A DNA stretch of 37,354 nt from Candidatus Saccharibacteria bacterium (GCA_017983775.1 JAGOAT010000004.1:1-37354); one strand, 5' to 3'; numbered from the stretch's first letter, positions 17,188 through 25,150 are shown. The notes: generated from the letters alone by a model not told the origin. Numbers and translations: made by a program.

Positions 17188-17193
17188 ATTATA
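17188..17193 (-). promoter_or_regulatory. Extended -10 promoter (TGATATAAT) for the helicase gene
   Basis: A perfect TATAAT with the upstream TGn extension on the minus strand. It would give a leader of about 95-100 nt, unlike the leaderless pattern of most genes here. Confidence 0.55.
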
Positions 17194-17292
17194 TCACAAT
17201 ACTTTAGATTTTTCTAATTTTTATATCCCTTACAGGGAATTGATACTAAATCAGATCTGAGAAATTTCTGAACCTAGAATAATTCTAAAAAG

Positions 17293-17326
17293 AGGGGGGC
17301 CTCGAAGAAATCTTCGAGGCCCCCCT
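17293..17326 (-). terminator. Very strong intrinsic terminator (16-bp perfect stem, AA loop, T-tract)
   Basis: A GGGGGGCCTCGAAGA arm and its exact complement, separated by two A bases, run from 17294 to 17325, with one more A-T pair outside. On the minus strand the stem is followed by TCTTTTTAG, so it terminates leftward transcription just after the 32-aa peptide gene and insulates the helicase gene. Confidence 0.85.
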
Positions 17327-17333
17327 GTTCTGA

Positions 17334-17432
17334 CTAGCGACGTTTTCTCATCACTAGCCAGAATATTACTACTGTAGGCATTACGGCAATTGCCGTAATG
17401 CCTACTAAGCTGTATATAAGCGAGGAATCCAC
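17334..17432 (-). CDS. 32-residue single-pass membrane peptide
   Basis: GTG 17432 is preceded by AAAGGAGG at good spacing, and the frame ends in TAG 8 bases before the strong terminator. The peptide is a short N-terminus (MDSSLIYS), one hydrophobic helix (LVGITAIAVMPTVVIFWLV) and a basic tail (MRKRR). It is therefore a tail-in-cytoplasm single-span peptide like those that bind larger membrane complexes. A perfect 32-bp palindrome (17374-17405) spans its codons 10-20. No family is recognised. The ribosome binding site, frame and terminator together make this convincing as a real gene. Confidence 0.6.
   Translation of the reverse strand: MDSSLIYSLVGITAIAVMPTVVIFWLVMRKRR
17374..17405. repeat. 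Perfect 32-bp palindrome inside the 32-aa peptide gene
   Basis: The 16-bp half-site GTAGGCATTACGGCAA is followed directly by its exact complement, with no loop bases. As RNA it could form a hairpin covering a third of the small gene. As DNA it could bind a dimeric protein. Confidence 0.9.
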
Positions 17433-17495
17433 GATACCTCCTTTCGCCTGTGGATCTTAATCCTATCATAACTAGAACAATCCTGATATAGCCCC

Positions 17496-18525
17496 GTAAT
17501 CATCCAGCACCTTTGCAACATAAATGGTAGGCGTCCTAAAAGGAGCCTACCATGGCTTATTCTAACAACCCTAACCTACCTAAAGCTAGAGTAGTTGCTA
17601 TGCAATTACTCTTCAAAGAGCAACTACCCTTGTTGGTTGTTGCTAACAAGTGTGGTGTACACCGTAGTACTGTCTACCGTTGGTAGCGTAAATAGAGCGA
17701 GCTCAATAAGCACGTCCAACTCACCAACGACAATCGTCCAAACAGAATACAACCCTCACCAAGTAGTACCTTCCGATTAGCAGTGTGTATATGGCGTATT
17801 CCTACCCTAACCTCCAGACCTCCTACCAACCCAACTGCCGTCAGTGAAGAGCTGAGACAACTAGTGCTTACTGTAAGAGCACAACTGAAGCGCTGTGCCG
17901 AGGTAGTCTGGCATCACCTTGTAACGGTATTGTCTGTTTCAGTAGTGTCAGACGTATCCTATGGAGGTCTGGGGTTGCTCGAGGACGAACTAACTGTATC
18001 CGTAGAGATAATCCTAGAAGGCCACACCCCACCAGACCTGGAGAACTTGTACAAACAGACACTATTCACCATCTAGACCCAAGAACAGGTAGACGGCTGT
18101 ATTGCTACACTGTCATTGATCTATTCACTAGAATGACTCATGTTGCATTAGCACCCAAACTCAGACAAGGACTAGCTGTTCAGGCTATACTGCAAGCCCA
18201 AGCTGTCTGAGGCTTTCCCATTGTCATGGTTCAAGCCGACAACGGACCAGAGTACCAAAGATACTTCGAACAGCAAATGAAGCGAGTAAATATCACTACC
18301 AGACACCGTAGACTACACCGACCCAATGACAATGCACATATTGAGAGATTTAACCGAACAGTCCAGACAGAATGCATTGGTTACTATTGGAACAGGAGCG
18401 TTTCGCTCCCGTCCCAGCAAATCAAGTTAACTGCTTGGCTTGCATACTACAACACCAGGAGAGTACACTTAGGAATACAGTTACTGACACCTATACAGAT
18501 GTTGCAAAGGTCTTGAGTTGTTTAC
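17496..18525 (+). mobile_element. Degraded IS481-like insertion sequence with imperfect terminal inverted repeats
   Basis: The left end 17496-17521 and right end 18499-18525 are inverted repeats. They share a perfect inner 12-mer (CCTTTGCAACAT and its complement) and a partly matched outer GTAA. The length is about 1.03 kb, right for the family. The enclosed transposase is broken by stops and frameshifts, so the element cannot move by itself. No target duplication was recognised at the ends. Confidence 0.75.
17552..18516 (+). pseudogene. IS481-like transposase, multiply broken
   Basis: A ribosome binding site (AAAAGGAG) and ATG 17552 open a 44-codon helix-turn-helix segment ending GVHRSTVYRW, then TAG at 17684. 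The same frame resumes later with ISRPPTNP-type residues and RAQLKRCAEVVWHHL. It then shifts by two, giving the DDE core GELVQTDTIHHLDPRTGRRL, CYTVIDLFTRMTHVAL, VQADNGPEYQ and HIERFNRTVQTE, ending LTPIQMLQRS. A TGA at 18208-18210 breaks the core. All three catalytic acidic positions are still readable, so the decay is fairly recent. Confidence 0.85.
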
Positions 18526-18680
18526 GTAGCCCCTAGCACCTTAATCCAATAATACTTCAAGATCCCTATCAAAAAATTTCTAAGATCAATCTAGGCAGAC
18601 TCTTGAATCCGAGCCATCCATATCAGTCACATATCGTGCTACTGAACCGTGAAAAATCAATTTCCGTGACTATTTTTGCT

Positions 18681-20435
18681 CTAGCTATCTAGCCCTAGCC
18701 TCACAGAAAGCTCTTGAAGCTGCCCATCATCGACTTGACTTGGGCTACTCATCATCAAATCCACTCCTGAGCCATTTTTCGGAAAAGCAATAACCTCTCT
18801 AATATTGTCCTCCCCCATCAACTCCATAAACATCCGATCAATTCCAAAAGCACACCCTGCATGCGGTGGAGCACCGTATTTGAAAGCACCAATCATTGCT
18901 CCAAATTTACTATCAACATATTCTCGTGAATGGCCAAGCACCTCAAAAGCCCTGTACATTGATTCCGGATGATAATTACGAACACCACCTGAGCAAATCT
19001 CATAACCATTCATCACCATATCATATTGATCAGCCAAGATCGCTAGCTTATCTTCTCTGTCAAAATCCTGAGGACCATTAAGTGGCATAGTAAATGGATT
19101 GTGTCCAAAATCCAGCTTACCTGTAGTAGGATCGATCTCATAAAATGGAAAATCAACTATCCAGGCTAGTGCCAAAATATTTGGATCTTTTAGGTTTAGA
19201 TCTGCGCCAAGCTTATTGCGCAAAGTCCCCAGCACCTGATTGACTTTAGGTTTATCACCAACACCAAAGAAAATTGTATCCCCCTCTTCTGCCTCGGTAA
19301 TTTGAACAATTGATTCAAGCTCTTGATCGGTGAAGAATTTGGCTATTGAAGAGACAGCAGTACCGTATTCGACTTTGAGATATGGCAATCCTCCAGCTCC
19401 ATTGAGTTTTACAAAATCAGTTAAGCTATCCAGGTCTGATCGACTAAAGCTACTTGGCGCAACGATTGCCTTGACCACGCCTCCAGATTTAATTGCATTG
19501 GCAAATACGCCAAATTCCGTACTAATCAAAATTTCTGACAAATCCACCAACTCCATCTCAAAACGCAAATCTGGCTTATCACTGCCATATCTATCTAGTG
19601 CTTCAGTATAGCTAAGTCTTGGTATCTTATCCGTTTTCAAGCTTTTGCCAGCAAAATTGCTTACCAAGTCAACGATCAACGGTTCGATAAGCTTGCGAAC
19701 CTCTTCACCATTTTCGACAAAAGACATTTCCATATCTAGCTGATAGAATTCACCGTACAGTCTATCAGCCCTGGGATCCTCATCACGAAAACAAGTAGCC
19801 ATTTGATAATACCTAGGTACACCAGCAGTCATCAATAGTTGCTTGAACTGCTGTGGGGCTTGAGGCAAAGCATAAAACTTACCAGGATGTAGCCTAGATG
19901 GCACTAGAAAATCTCTCGCACCCTCAGGACTGGAATTTGCCAATACTGGTGTAGTAATCTCTACAAAGTCTTTGGATCTCATAAAGTCTCTGATCTGATT
20001 AAAATATTCCGAACGCTTGACGAGCATCTTCTGCATCTTCTCACGCCTTAGATCAAGATAGCGATACTTCAATCTCAATTCTTCATTGACCGTCTGGGTT
20101 TCGTTGATTGGGAAAGGTAGGGCTTCTGATTTATTAAGCACTACCAAATCATCCAATATAATCTCAATTCTGCCCGTTGTAAGATTTGGGTTAATTAGAC
20201 CTTCTGCCCTATCAACTACCTTCCCAACAGCTCTGATTACAAATTCATCTCGCAAACTTTCTGCAAGTTCAAAATGCTTATGATCAGCATTGATTGTCAA
20301 TTGAACTATCCCTGTATGATCTCGCAAATCGACAAAAATTAGACCCCCATGGTCTCGACGTGAATTAACCCAACCCTCTACCTTTACGGTTTTTCCTACC
20401 TGATCTATTGTTGTATTTGCTAGTATCCTTTGCAT
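18681..20435 (-). CDS. aspS: Aspartyl-tRNA synthetase
   Basis: Charges tRNA-Asp (or tRNA-Asp/Asn). From ATG 20435 the protein is 584 aa, the usual bacterial length. It has an N-terminal OB-fold (VEGWVNSRRDHGGLIFVDLR), class II motif 2 (YQMATCFRDEDPRADR), the bacterial GAD insertion (about 300-400, SEILISTEFGVFANAIKSGG onward) and motif 3 (APPHAGCAFGIDRMFMELMG). FPKNGSGVDLMMSSPSQV near the end is also typical. Whether it is discriminating cannot be told from sequence by eye. The start is chosen because TATAAT lies 7 nt before it; the earlier ATG 20486 is upstream of that promoter. Confidence 0.97.
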   Translation of the reverse strand: MQRILANTTIDQVGKTVKVEGWVNSRRDHGGLIFVDLRDHTGIVQLTINADHKHFELAESLRDEFVIRAVGKVVDRAEGLINPNLTTGRIEIILDDLVVLNKSEALPFPINETQTVNEELRLKYRYLDLRREKMQKMLVKRSEYFNQIRDFMRSKDFVEITTPVLANSSPEGARDFLVPSRLHPGKFYALPQAPQQFKQLLMTAGVPRYYQMATCFRDEDPRADRLYGEFYQLDMEMSFVENGEEVRKLIEPLIVDLVSNFAGKSLKTDKIPRLSYTEALDRYGSDKPDLRFEMELVDLSEILISTEFGVFANAIKSGGVVKAIVAPSSFSRSDLDSLTDFVKLNGAGGLPYLKVEYGTAVSSIAKFFTDQELESIVQITEAEEGDTIFFGVGDKPKVNQVLGTLRNKLGADLNLKDPNILALAWIVDFPFYEIDPTTGKLDFGHNPFTMPLNGPQDFDREDKLAILADQYDMVMNGYEICSGGVRNYHPESMYRAFEVLGHSREYVDSKFGAMIGAFKYGAPPHAGCAFGIDRMFMELMGEDNIREVIAFPKNGSGVDLMMSSPSQVDDGQLQELSVRLGLDS

Positions 20436-20442
20436 AGCTGCT

Positions 20443-20448
20443 ATTATA
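20443..20448 (-). promoter_or_regulatory. -10 element (TATAAT) for leaderless aspS mRNA
   Basis: TATAAT on the minus strand ends 7 nt before ATG 20435, with no Shine-Dalgarno sequence between. This is the clearest case, as the protein start is fixed by homology. Confidence 0.65.
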
Positions 20449-20514
20449 ACATGCAAAGACCAAGATTTTGATGATTTTATTGCCATCGACGGAAACTCAC
20501 CGCCTCCAAGAATT

Positions 20515-20574
20515 CGAGGTCTAACCTCGAATTCACAGACCTCAACAGATCAAAACCATCGAGGTCTAACCTCG
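20515..20574 (+). repeat. Bipartite REP-like unit 4
   Basis: Two identical palindromes (CGAGGTCTAACCTCG) at 20515-20529 and 20560-20574, with starts 45 bp apart. AACAGAT lies between them on the plus strand. This is the first unit in this orientation. It lies upstream of aspS and downstream of DUF5996. Confidence 0.9.
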
Positions 20575-20594
20575 AAATGTTAGTTTTAATATTA

Positions 20595-21542
20595 CTAGAT
20601 ATGATACTTGGTAGATAGACGTTCTGGATCAATATCCAGCATAGACCTATCCCAGTTAGCCAAGTTGGCGACTATATTGTAGGTCTGACTAAAAAAATCT
20701 AGAATCATTGACTGAGGGTTATTGCTTGCTCGAACTAGTTCATAGGGGAGGATCCATTCACCTATAGATTTATCGAAATATCCAACATCTAATCTGTAAT
20801 CTGTAATTCCATCTGGTGCTGGAGAGCCGTAACTATAAAAGCTACCTTCAGTAGATCCGCCTGACCAAAAACCTACCGAAAAATTCTCTCTAAATTCTGC
20901 CTCTTGGAGTACCCAAACTGGCAGATTTGGTATAGTTGATTTACTGGAGACTAAAGCTGCTCTGCCAGAGTAACGGATCTGTGACAAATCCATAGAACCC
21001 CAAAACAACTGGACTGGACTAGATTTACCAGCAAACCCTGCTCGCCAATACTCAAGAACCTGACTAATGCCAAGACACTGATGCCAATACTTGCTAACTG
21101 AATCTTTATCATACTCTCTTACCTCTGTATCCTTAGAAAAATCTATAGCGGGATCTACTTCATTCGGCCTGGTACTAATATTTGGCTCGATGCCCAAATC
21201 CTTTAATGCTCTAAATACCTCAGTATAAAAATCAGCCACAGACATGCTCCTTAATTCAATAGTCTTGACATCTGACTGATGACTACGGATTACAAGTAGA
21301 TGATTGGAGAGATCAAATTCTATATCAAAATATATTGATCCTGAATACATGAGGCTTGTTCTGAGTCCTAGTGCGCTTACCCTGAATCCAATATTCCACC
21401 AATGATTGAGTAGGGAGCTTGAGGCCATCTGAATTTTGCCAACTACTTGCAACCATCGATGCAACCCTTCCCTAGTATCTTGCCAATCATCGCTAACCAA
21501 CTTTGGCCAATTCAGATCGTCCAAATCGGTACCTAGTATCAT
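20595..21542 (-). CDS. DUF5996 family protein
   Basis: A 315-aa protein with the family's order of segments: WPKLVSDDWQDTREGLHRWL, QVVGKIQMASSSLLNHWWNI, FDIEFDLSNHLLVI, SVADFYTEVFRALKDLGIEP, FAGKSSPVQLFWGSMDLSQI, then the GFWSGGSTEGSFYSYGSPAP region. The function of DUF5996 is not established. The ATG has a strong ACAGGAGG site, so this gene is translated from a leader, unlike several neighbours. A TATAGAAT-like box lies farther upstream. Confidence 0.88.
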   Translation of the reverse strand: MILGTDLDDLNWPKLVSDDWQDTREGLHRWLQVVGKIQMASSSLLNHWWNIGFRVSALGLRTSLMYSGSIYFDIEFDLSNHLLVIRSHQSDVKTIELRSMSVADFYTEVFRALKDLGIEPNISTRPNEVDPAIDFSKDTEVREYDKDSVSKYWHQCLGISQVLEYWRAGFAGKSSPVQLFWGSMDLSQIRYSGRAALVSSKSTIPNLPVWVLQEAEFRENFSVGFWSGGSTEGSFYSYGSPAPDGITDYRLDVGYFDKSIGEWILPYELVRASNNPQSMILDFFSQTYNIVANLANWDRSMLDIDPERLSTKYHI

Positions 21543-21617
21543 AATATTTCCTCCTGTAATTATTTTGGTTACCTTAATTCTATACGATATGCCCTATTTT
21601 TCCAATCAGCACAACTT

Positions 21618-21677
21618 CAAGGTCTAACCTCGAAATAGACTACTGCAACAGATCAAAATTGACGAGGTCTGACCTTG
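21618..21677 (+). repeat. Bipartite REP-like unit 5 (left flank of the RAYT gene)
   Basis: Palindromes at 21618-21632 and 21663-21677, with starts 45 bp apart and AACAGAT on the plus strand. It is almost identical to unit 6 (two differences over about 66 bases), which lies just past the RAYT gene, in the same orientation. Confidence 0.92.
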
Positions 21678-21797
21678 AAATAAGGTTTTTAAAGCTCTTA
21701 AGCTTGCTAAATTCTGATTTATTGACGACAATATTGTTTATACACAATATATCGCTCAATATTTTGAGCTAATAAATCTAACTAACCTATACATAGT

Positions 21798-22451
21798 ATG
21801 CCTAGTCGCAATGTAGTAAGAGAACACTTACCCAATACCTTTTACCATGTCTATAATCGTGGTAATCGTAAATCACAAATTTTCTTCAATGATAGGGACT
21901 ATTCGAAGTTCATGTCAATTATCCTATTCCTATTAACCCCCAGACAAAATCTTGCAAACGGTCTAAAAATATTTTCAAAACCAAGAACAAAGAACCAGAA
22001 TTTCAGCCAAACAATCTACTTGATCAATATCGTCTTGATGCCAAATCATTTTCACCTACTCTTATACGTTAAGGATCCTAAGGCTCTGGAAAAATTAATG
22101 CATAGATTGAGTCAAAAATTTACCAAACTAATCAATGACAACTACCTACTGACCGGTAGACTATTCCAGGGAGTCTATAGAGCTAGACCAATAATGTCAG
22201 AAGGTGATCTAATAAATACGGCTGCGTATATCCACCTAAATCCAAATGAATTAAGCCCAGATAATTCTGATTATTACCTAGAATATCCATACTCTGATCT
22301 CACAACTAGTCATCCGATATTAGAAGTTGGTAATTTTGACCTGCTCCTAAATAAAGCCCGTATCAATATAGATGAGTATAATGAGTATCTGTCCAGCAAG
22401 TCAAAAGACTTTGTCGAGAAACAATTGATCAAAAAGATCGAGCATCAATAA
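21798..22451 (+). CDS. REP-associated tyrosine transposase (RAYT, Y1/HUH family)
   Basis: A 217-aa single-strand-cutting transposase of the IS200/IS605-related RAYT group, known to act on palindromic REP hairpins. It begins with the family's YHVYNRGNRKSQIFF segment. The HUH metal-binding pair is in MPNHFHLLLY (H84, H86). The catalytic Tyr candidate is Y144 in INTAAYIHLNPNEL. All three look intact. It is bracketed by near-identical repeat units 5 and 6, and seven more units lie elsewhere in the window, so it is the likely source of their spread. No Shine-Dalgarno sequence is seen; TATACA lies 4 nt before the ATG. Confidence 0.9.
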   Translation: MPSRNVVREHLPNTFYHVYNRGNRKSQIFFNDRDYSKFMSIILFLLTPRQNLANGLKIFSKPRTKNQNFSQTIYLINIVLMPNHFHLLLYVKDPKALEKLMHRLSQKFTKLINDNYLLTGRLFQGVYRARPIMSEGDLINTAAYIHLNPNELSPDNSDYYLEYPYSDLTTSHPILEVGNFDLLLNKARINIDEYNEYLSSKSKDFVEKQLIKKIEHQ

Positions 22452-22501
22452 GCCAGTCTCCATAAGGTCAAGTCTGTCTATTATTTTTTGATGCCTGGCT
22501 T

Positions 22502-22561
22502 CAAGGTCTAACCTCGAAATAGACTGCTACAACAGATCAAAATTGACGAGGTCTGACCTTG
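22502..22561 (+). repeat. Bipartite REP-like unit 6 (right flank of the RAYT gene)
   Basis: Palindromes at 22502-22516 and 22547-22561, with starts 45 bp apart and AACAGAT on the plus strand. It lies 50 bases past the RAYT stop and is followed by the promoter of the DUF1801 gene. Confidence 0.92.
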
Positions 22562-22615
22562 AAATGTGGTATTTGATGATGTGTTATGGGGTTTGAATAA
22601 AACTAGAGAGATCGG

Positions 22616-22621
22616 TACAAT
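22616..22621 (+). promoter_or_regulatory. -10 element (TACAAT) for leaderless DUF1801 mRNA
   Basis: TACAAT ends 7 nt before ATG 22629. This supports 22629 over the in-frame ATG at 22566, which lies directly at the end of repeat unit 6. Confidence 0.5.
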
Positions 22622-22628
22622 ACAACAT

Positions 22629-22970
22629 ATGACAGTTGATAAGTATTTAGAGAATTTTAGTGGCGAGACTCATCAAAGGCTCGAAACAATCCGTGAAGCA
22701 ATCAAACAAGAAGCTCCAGAAGCAATAGAGTCTATTGCCTACGGTATGCCTGCCTACAAGTTGGAGAGAAAACCCCTAGTCTACTTTGCTGGATATTCAA
22801 AGCACTTGGGCTTCTATGCTACCCCAAATGGGCATAAGGCATTTGAAAAAAAATTCTCCAAATACAAGCAGGGCAAGGGCTCCGTCCAATTCCCCTTAGA
22901 CCAACCCTTGCCCATCGATCTAATTCGAGAAGTAATCAGATATAGAATCCAACAAATTAAAAATGGTTGA
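22629..22970 (+). CDS. DUF1801 (YdhG-like) protein
   Basis: A 113-aa protein with the compact family layout: TVDKYLENFSGETHQRLETI, AIKQEAPEAIESIAYGMPAY, then KPLVYFAGYSKHLGFYATP, ending PLPIDLIREVIRYRIQQI. The function is uncertain (a Bacillus relative has been linked to iron). The ATG at 22629 opens exactly at the usual family start. It is the second DUF1801 gene of the window, and both sit beside a REP-like unit. Confidence 0.88.
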   Translation: MTVDKYLENFSGETHQRLETIREAIKQEAPEAIESIAYGMPAYKLERKPLVYFAGYSKHLGFYATPNGHKAFEKKFSKYKQGKGSVQFPLDQPLPIDLIREVIRYRIQQIKNG

Positions 22971-23041
22971 TTTTTGCAAGCTATCCTATATCCAGGATAC
23001 CAGGATAAATCTAGTCAAGACTATCCAAGCCGAGCCTCAGG

Positions 23042-23708
23042 ATTAAATATCAAGAACTATTACTACTGGAACAAATATTTAATAGTGAACCCCCTCTAGC
23101 AACCAGAATCGAACTAGGTCGTGAGCTTATTATCAATGCCCTCCAATTATACATATCCGTAGACCTGGAGGCAGACGGAATTGCTGGCTATGGGTCTATC
23201 TTGGAAATTGCTGGAGTAAGTCCGGATGGTAAAAGTACATTCTCCAGCCTAGTCTATCCAAAAAAACCAATTATTCATTCCTGATTATCAACAATTCTGC
23301 AGTGATCATGGTCTTGACCGAGATCAACTTCTCAAGAATGGGCTAGACCCCCGTATAGCCCTCGGTCAATTTGCTGATTGGGTCAAGCTACTTCGTAACG
23401 AGCATAAAAAAGAAGCAGTCTTTACTGGGTTCAATGCCGGCTACGATAAGGCACTGTTTGATCTCTATTGCATAGAGCTAGAGGTAGATAATCCTTTTTG
23501 TACCTCGCCCTTAGATATCAAGAGTGCAGCTTTTCACCTCTTAGGCTTTCCTTGGGACTGGAATAAAACCAAAAAATCATCCCTGCCTGATAACATAAAG
23601 CCAGATAAAGAATTCAATCACAAAGCCCTAGACGATGCACAGTATCAACTAGAAATATTGTGCTTAATGGCCTATGAATCTAAGAAGCAAGCTGATTTGA
23701 TTAGATAA
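23042..23708 (+). pseudogene. DnaQ-like 3'-5' exonuclease, frameshifted at an A7 run
   Basis: The first frame reads YISVDLEADG (exonuclease motif I, DxE), then YGSILEIAGVSPDGKSTFSS, and hits TGA shortly after an A7 run at 23260-23266. If that run had six A bases, the frame would continue as LFIPDYQQF...FTGFNAGYDKALFD (motif II) and NHKALDDAQYQ (motif III) to TAA 23706-23708. No ATG, GTG or TTG start is evident; the frame opens after TAG near 23012, and ATT 23042 is only a guess at its start. All three exonuclease motifs survive, so this may be a sequencing error, recent decay, or slippage at the A7 run. It was not recovered as one open frame. Confidence 0.75.
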
Positions 23709-23737
23709 AAAGATACCTATAGCCCCCGAAAAACAAG

Positions 23738-23998
23738 TCAGGACAAATAAATCCGACAGTGCCTCAGTCTACCTAGACAATTTTGAATTGCTCTCAATAG
23801 ATTGCGATGATCTGGATAGATATCAGTATTATAATAAACCGTCAGCATTCCTTTACGTTCTTTTGCCTCCTGCACTCCGCCCAATTTACTGATATAAATA
23901 CTATCGAATCGATTAAAATAAACTTGATCATCACGAAACCAGAGCACCAAGGAGCCTGATCTATAATATTTATACTTTATACTCAGACTATTTGACAT
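23738..23998 (-). CDS. Small hypothetical protein downstream of galU
   Basis: An 86-aa basic protein, rich in Tyr and Arg, read from ATG 23998, which lies 17 bases past the galU stop. A GAGG lies a few bases upstream. The sequence (SLVLWFRDDQVYFNRFDSIY, then KGMLTVYYNTDIYPDHRNLL) looks like a small beta/alpha domain. No family is recognised. It is probably the last gene of the zinc ribbon-galU operon. Confidence 0.5.
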   Translation of the reverse strand: MSNSLSIKYKYYRSGSLVLWFRDDQVYFNRFDSIYISKLGGVQEAKERKGMLTVYYNTDIYPDHRNLLRAIQNCLGRLRHCRIYLS

Positions 23999-24015
23999 TC
24001 ATGCCTCACATAAGT

Positions 24016-24867
24016 CTAAAGTTTTTCAAAGAAGAAATTGTTGGTTTCTAACCACCCCTCCAAATTGCCACAATCCAAATGTTTACCTTCTGTGAGATAT
24101 GGGTCCAATCGATAATCCTTGGCAAATCCAAGCATTGGAATAGTAAACAAATATTCGCCCAAACCCAAATCTCCATTCCTAACTTGTCTCAAGGTGTAAT
24201 CAAAGATCCGACTATCAAAAATATAGCGAGCAAGATTGATCAGATTGGAAGGTGCCTGACCTGGCTCTGGCTTCTCTACCACATCATCGATATATAATTT
24301 GCCATCTTGCTGTCTTAGTCCAAATACTCCATAACGATAGAGCTGATCCTCAGGTCTCTCTTGGCAGACCACAAGCCCATCGCCATCTGAGCTAGCAAAG
24401 TATTCTAGCATCATTTTGATATCATTGCCGGAATTGTAGACATAGTCATCCCCCATCAACATCAAGAAGTATTCACCTTCACTAATTTGATCCTTGATTA
24501 ACTCAAAAGGAATGGTAGTCCCATGGGGTGCATCTGGACTAACATCTTGCTCGACAAAATGCAGACGAACTGATTGATAAAACTCTTCATAGCGAGCCAA
24601 TCTATCTATCTTACCATGTGCCCTAAGAAAGCTATTGATCATTGGATCAGGACTAAAGTGACGTTTTATCTGATCATTACCCTTGGCCACAATGATATAA
24701 ATATCCCGAATCCCCGCCCCAACCAAATCTTCTACGATATACTCTATCAAGGGACGATTGAGAACAGGTAACATTGGTTTGGCAATAGTCTTGGTCACTG
24801 GCAGAAATCTTGAGCCATAGCCTGCGGCGGCAATTACAGCCTTGGTCACTAGCCTAGATTGAGCCAT
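24016..24867 (-). CDS. galU: UTP-glucose-1-phosphate uridylyltransferase
   Basis: Makes UDP-glucose from UTP and glucose-1-phosphate for cell-surface glycans. The protein is 283 aa. The N-terminal nucleotide-binding loop AAGYGSRFLPVTKTIAKPML is canonical. LMGDDYVYN (metal site) and VVEKPEPGQAPSNLINLARY are the usual family signatures. It overlaps the zinc-ribbon gene by 14 bases, and a CAGGAG lies before its ATG inside that gene. A GT39-like glycosyltransferase elsewhere in the window (34188) could belong to the same surface-glycan business. Confidence 0.95.
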   Translation of the reverse strand: MAQSRLVTKAVIAAAGYGSRFLPVTKTIAKPMLPVLNRPLIEYIVEDLVGAGIRDIYIIVAKGNDQIKRHFSPDPMINSFLRAHGKIDRLARYEEFYQSVRLHFVEQDVSPDAPHGTTIPFELIKDQISEGEYFLMLMGDDYVYNSGNDIKMMLEYFASSDGDGLVVCQERPEDQLYRYGVFGLRQQDGKLYIDDVVEKPEPGQAPSNLINLARYIFDSRIFDYTLRQVRNGDLGLGEYLFTIPMLGFAKDYRLDPYLTEGKHLDCGNLEGWLETNNFFFEKL

Positions 24868-25150
24868 CTTTTACTCCTGGGTTGGTTTGCCAGCGTTGTA
24901 ATTTTGGGATCTTTCTGATCATTTGTTTGGCAACAAACCGTGGAAAATGCATCTCTACTAGTTTTTGCTCGACTATAGCCTGCATCTCCTCACAATTGCA
25001 TTCCCTCACAAACTGACCATCTTGATAACAATACTGACAATATTGATCTGTCTTGGCACCATATTGGTCGCTACCCCAATTCTCCATCTGCTTACTTAGT
25101 GGCATCCCACAACTCTGACAAAATTTCTTATTTCTATCAATAATAAACAT
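24854..25150 (-). CDS. Zinc-ribbon protein
   Basis: A 98-aa protein with two CxxC pairs (C11/C14 in CQSCGMPL and C38/C41 in YCQYCYQDG) and a further CNC at 50-52. FCQSCGMPLSK is a common opening of small bacterial zinc-ribbon proteins of unknown role. The C-terminal half is a helical segment (EEMQAIVEQKLVEMHFPRFV). AGGAG precedes its ATG. It overlaps galU and is probably co-transcribed with it. Confidence 0.75.
   Translation of the reverse strand: MFIIDRNKKFCQSCGMPLSKQMENWGSDQYGAKTDQYCQYCYQDGQFVRECNCEEMQAIVEQKLVEMHFPRFVAKQMIRKIPKLQRWQTNPGVKDGSI

Noticed and set aside
17251-17469. A 72-codon minus-strand frame over the terminator
   Set aside because: It runs through the 16-bp terminator stem and overlaps the better-supported 32-aa peptide gene in another frame.
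18208-18210. UGA recoded as an amino acid, as in some CPR lineages
   Set aside because: Normal genes end at UGA with coupled starts (ATGA at msrB/msrA, TGATG at 5396-5400). The UGA here is in an already broken transposase.
20436-20486. Longer aspS start at 20486
   Set aside because: It would add 17 residues ahead of the conserved N-terminus and span the TATAAT promoter at 20443-20448.
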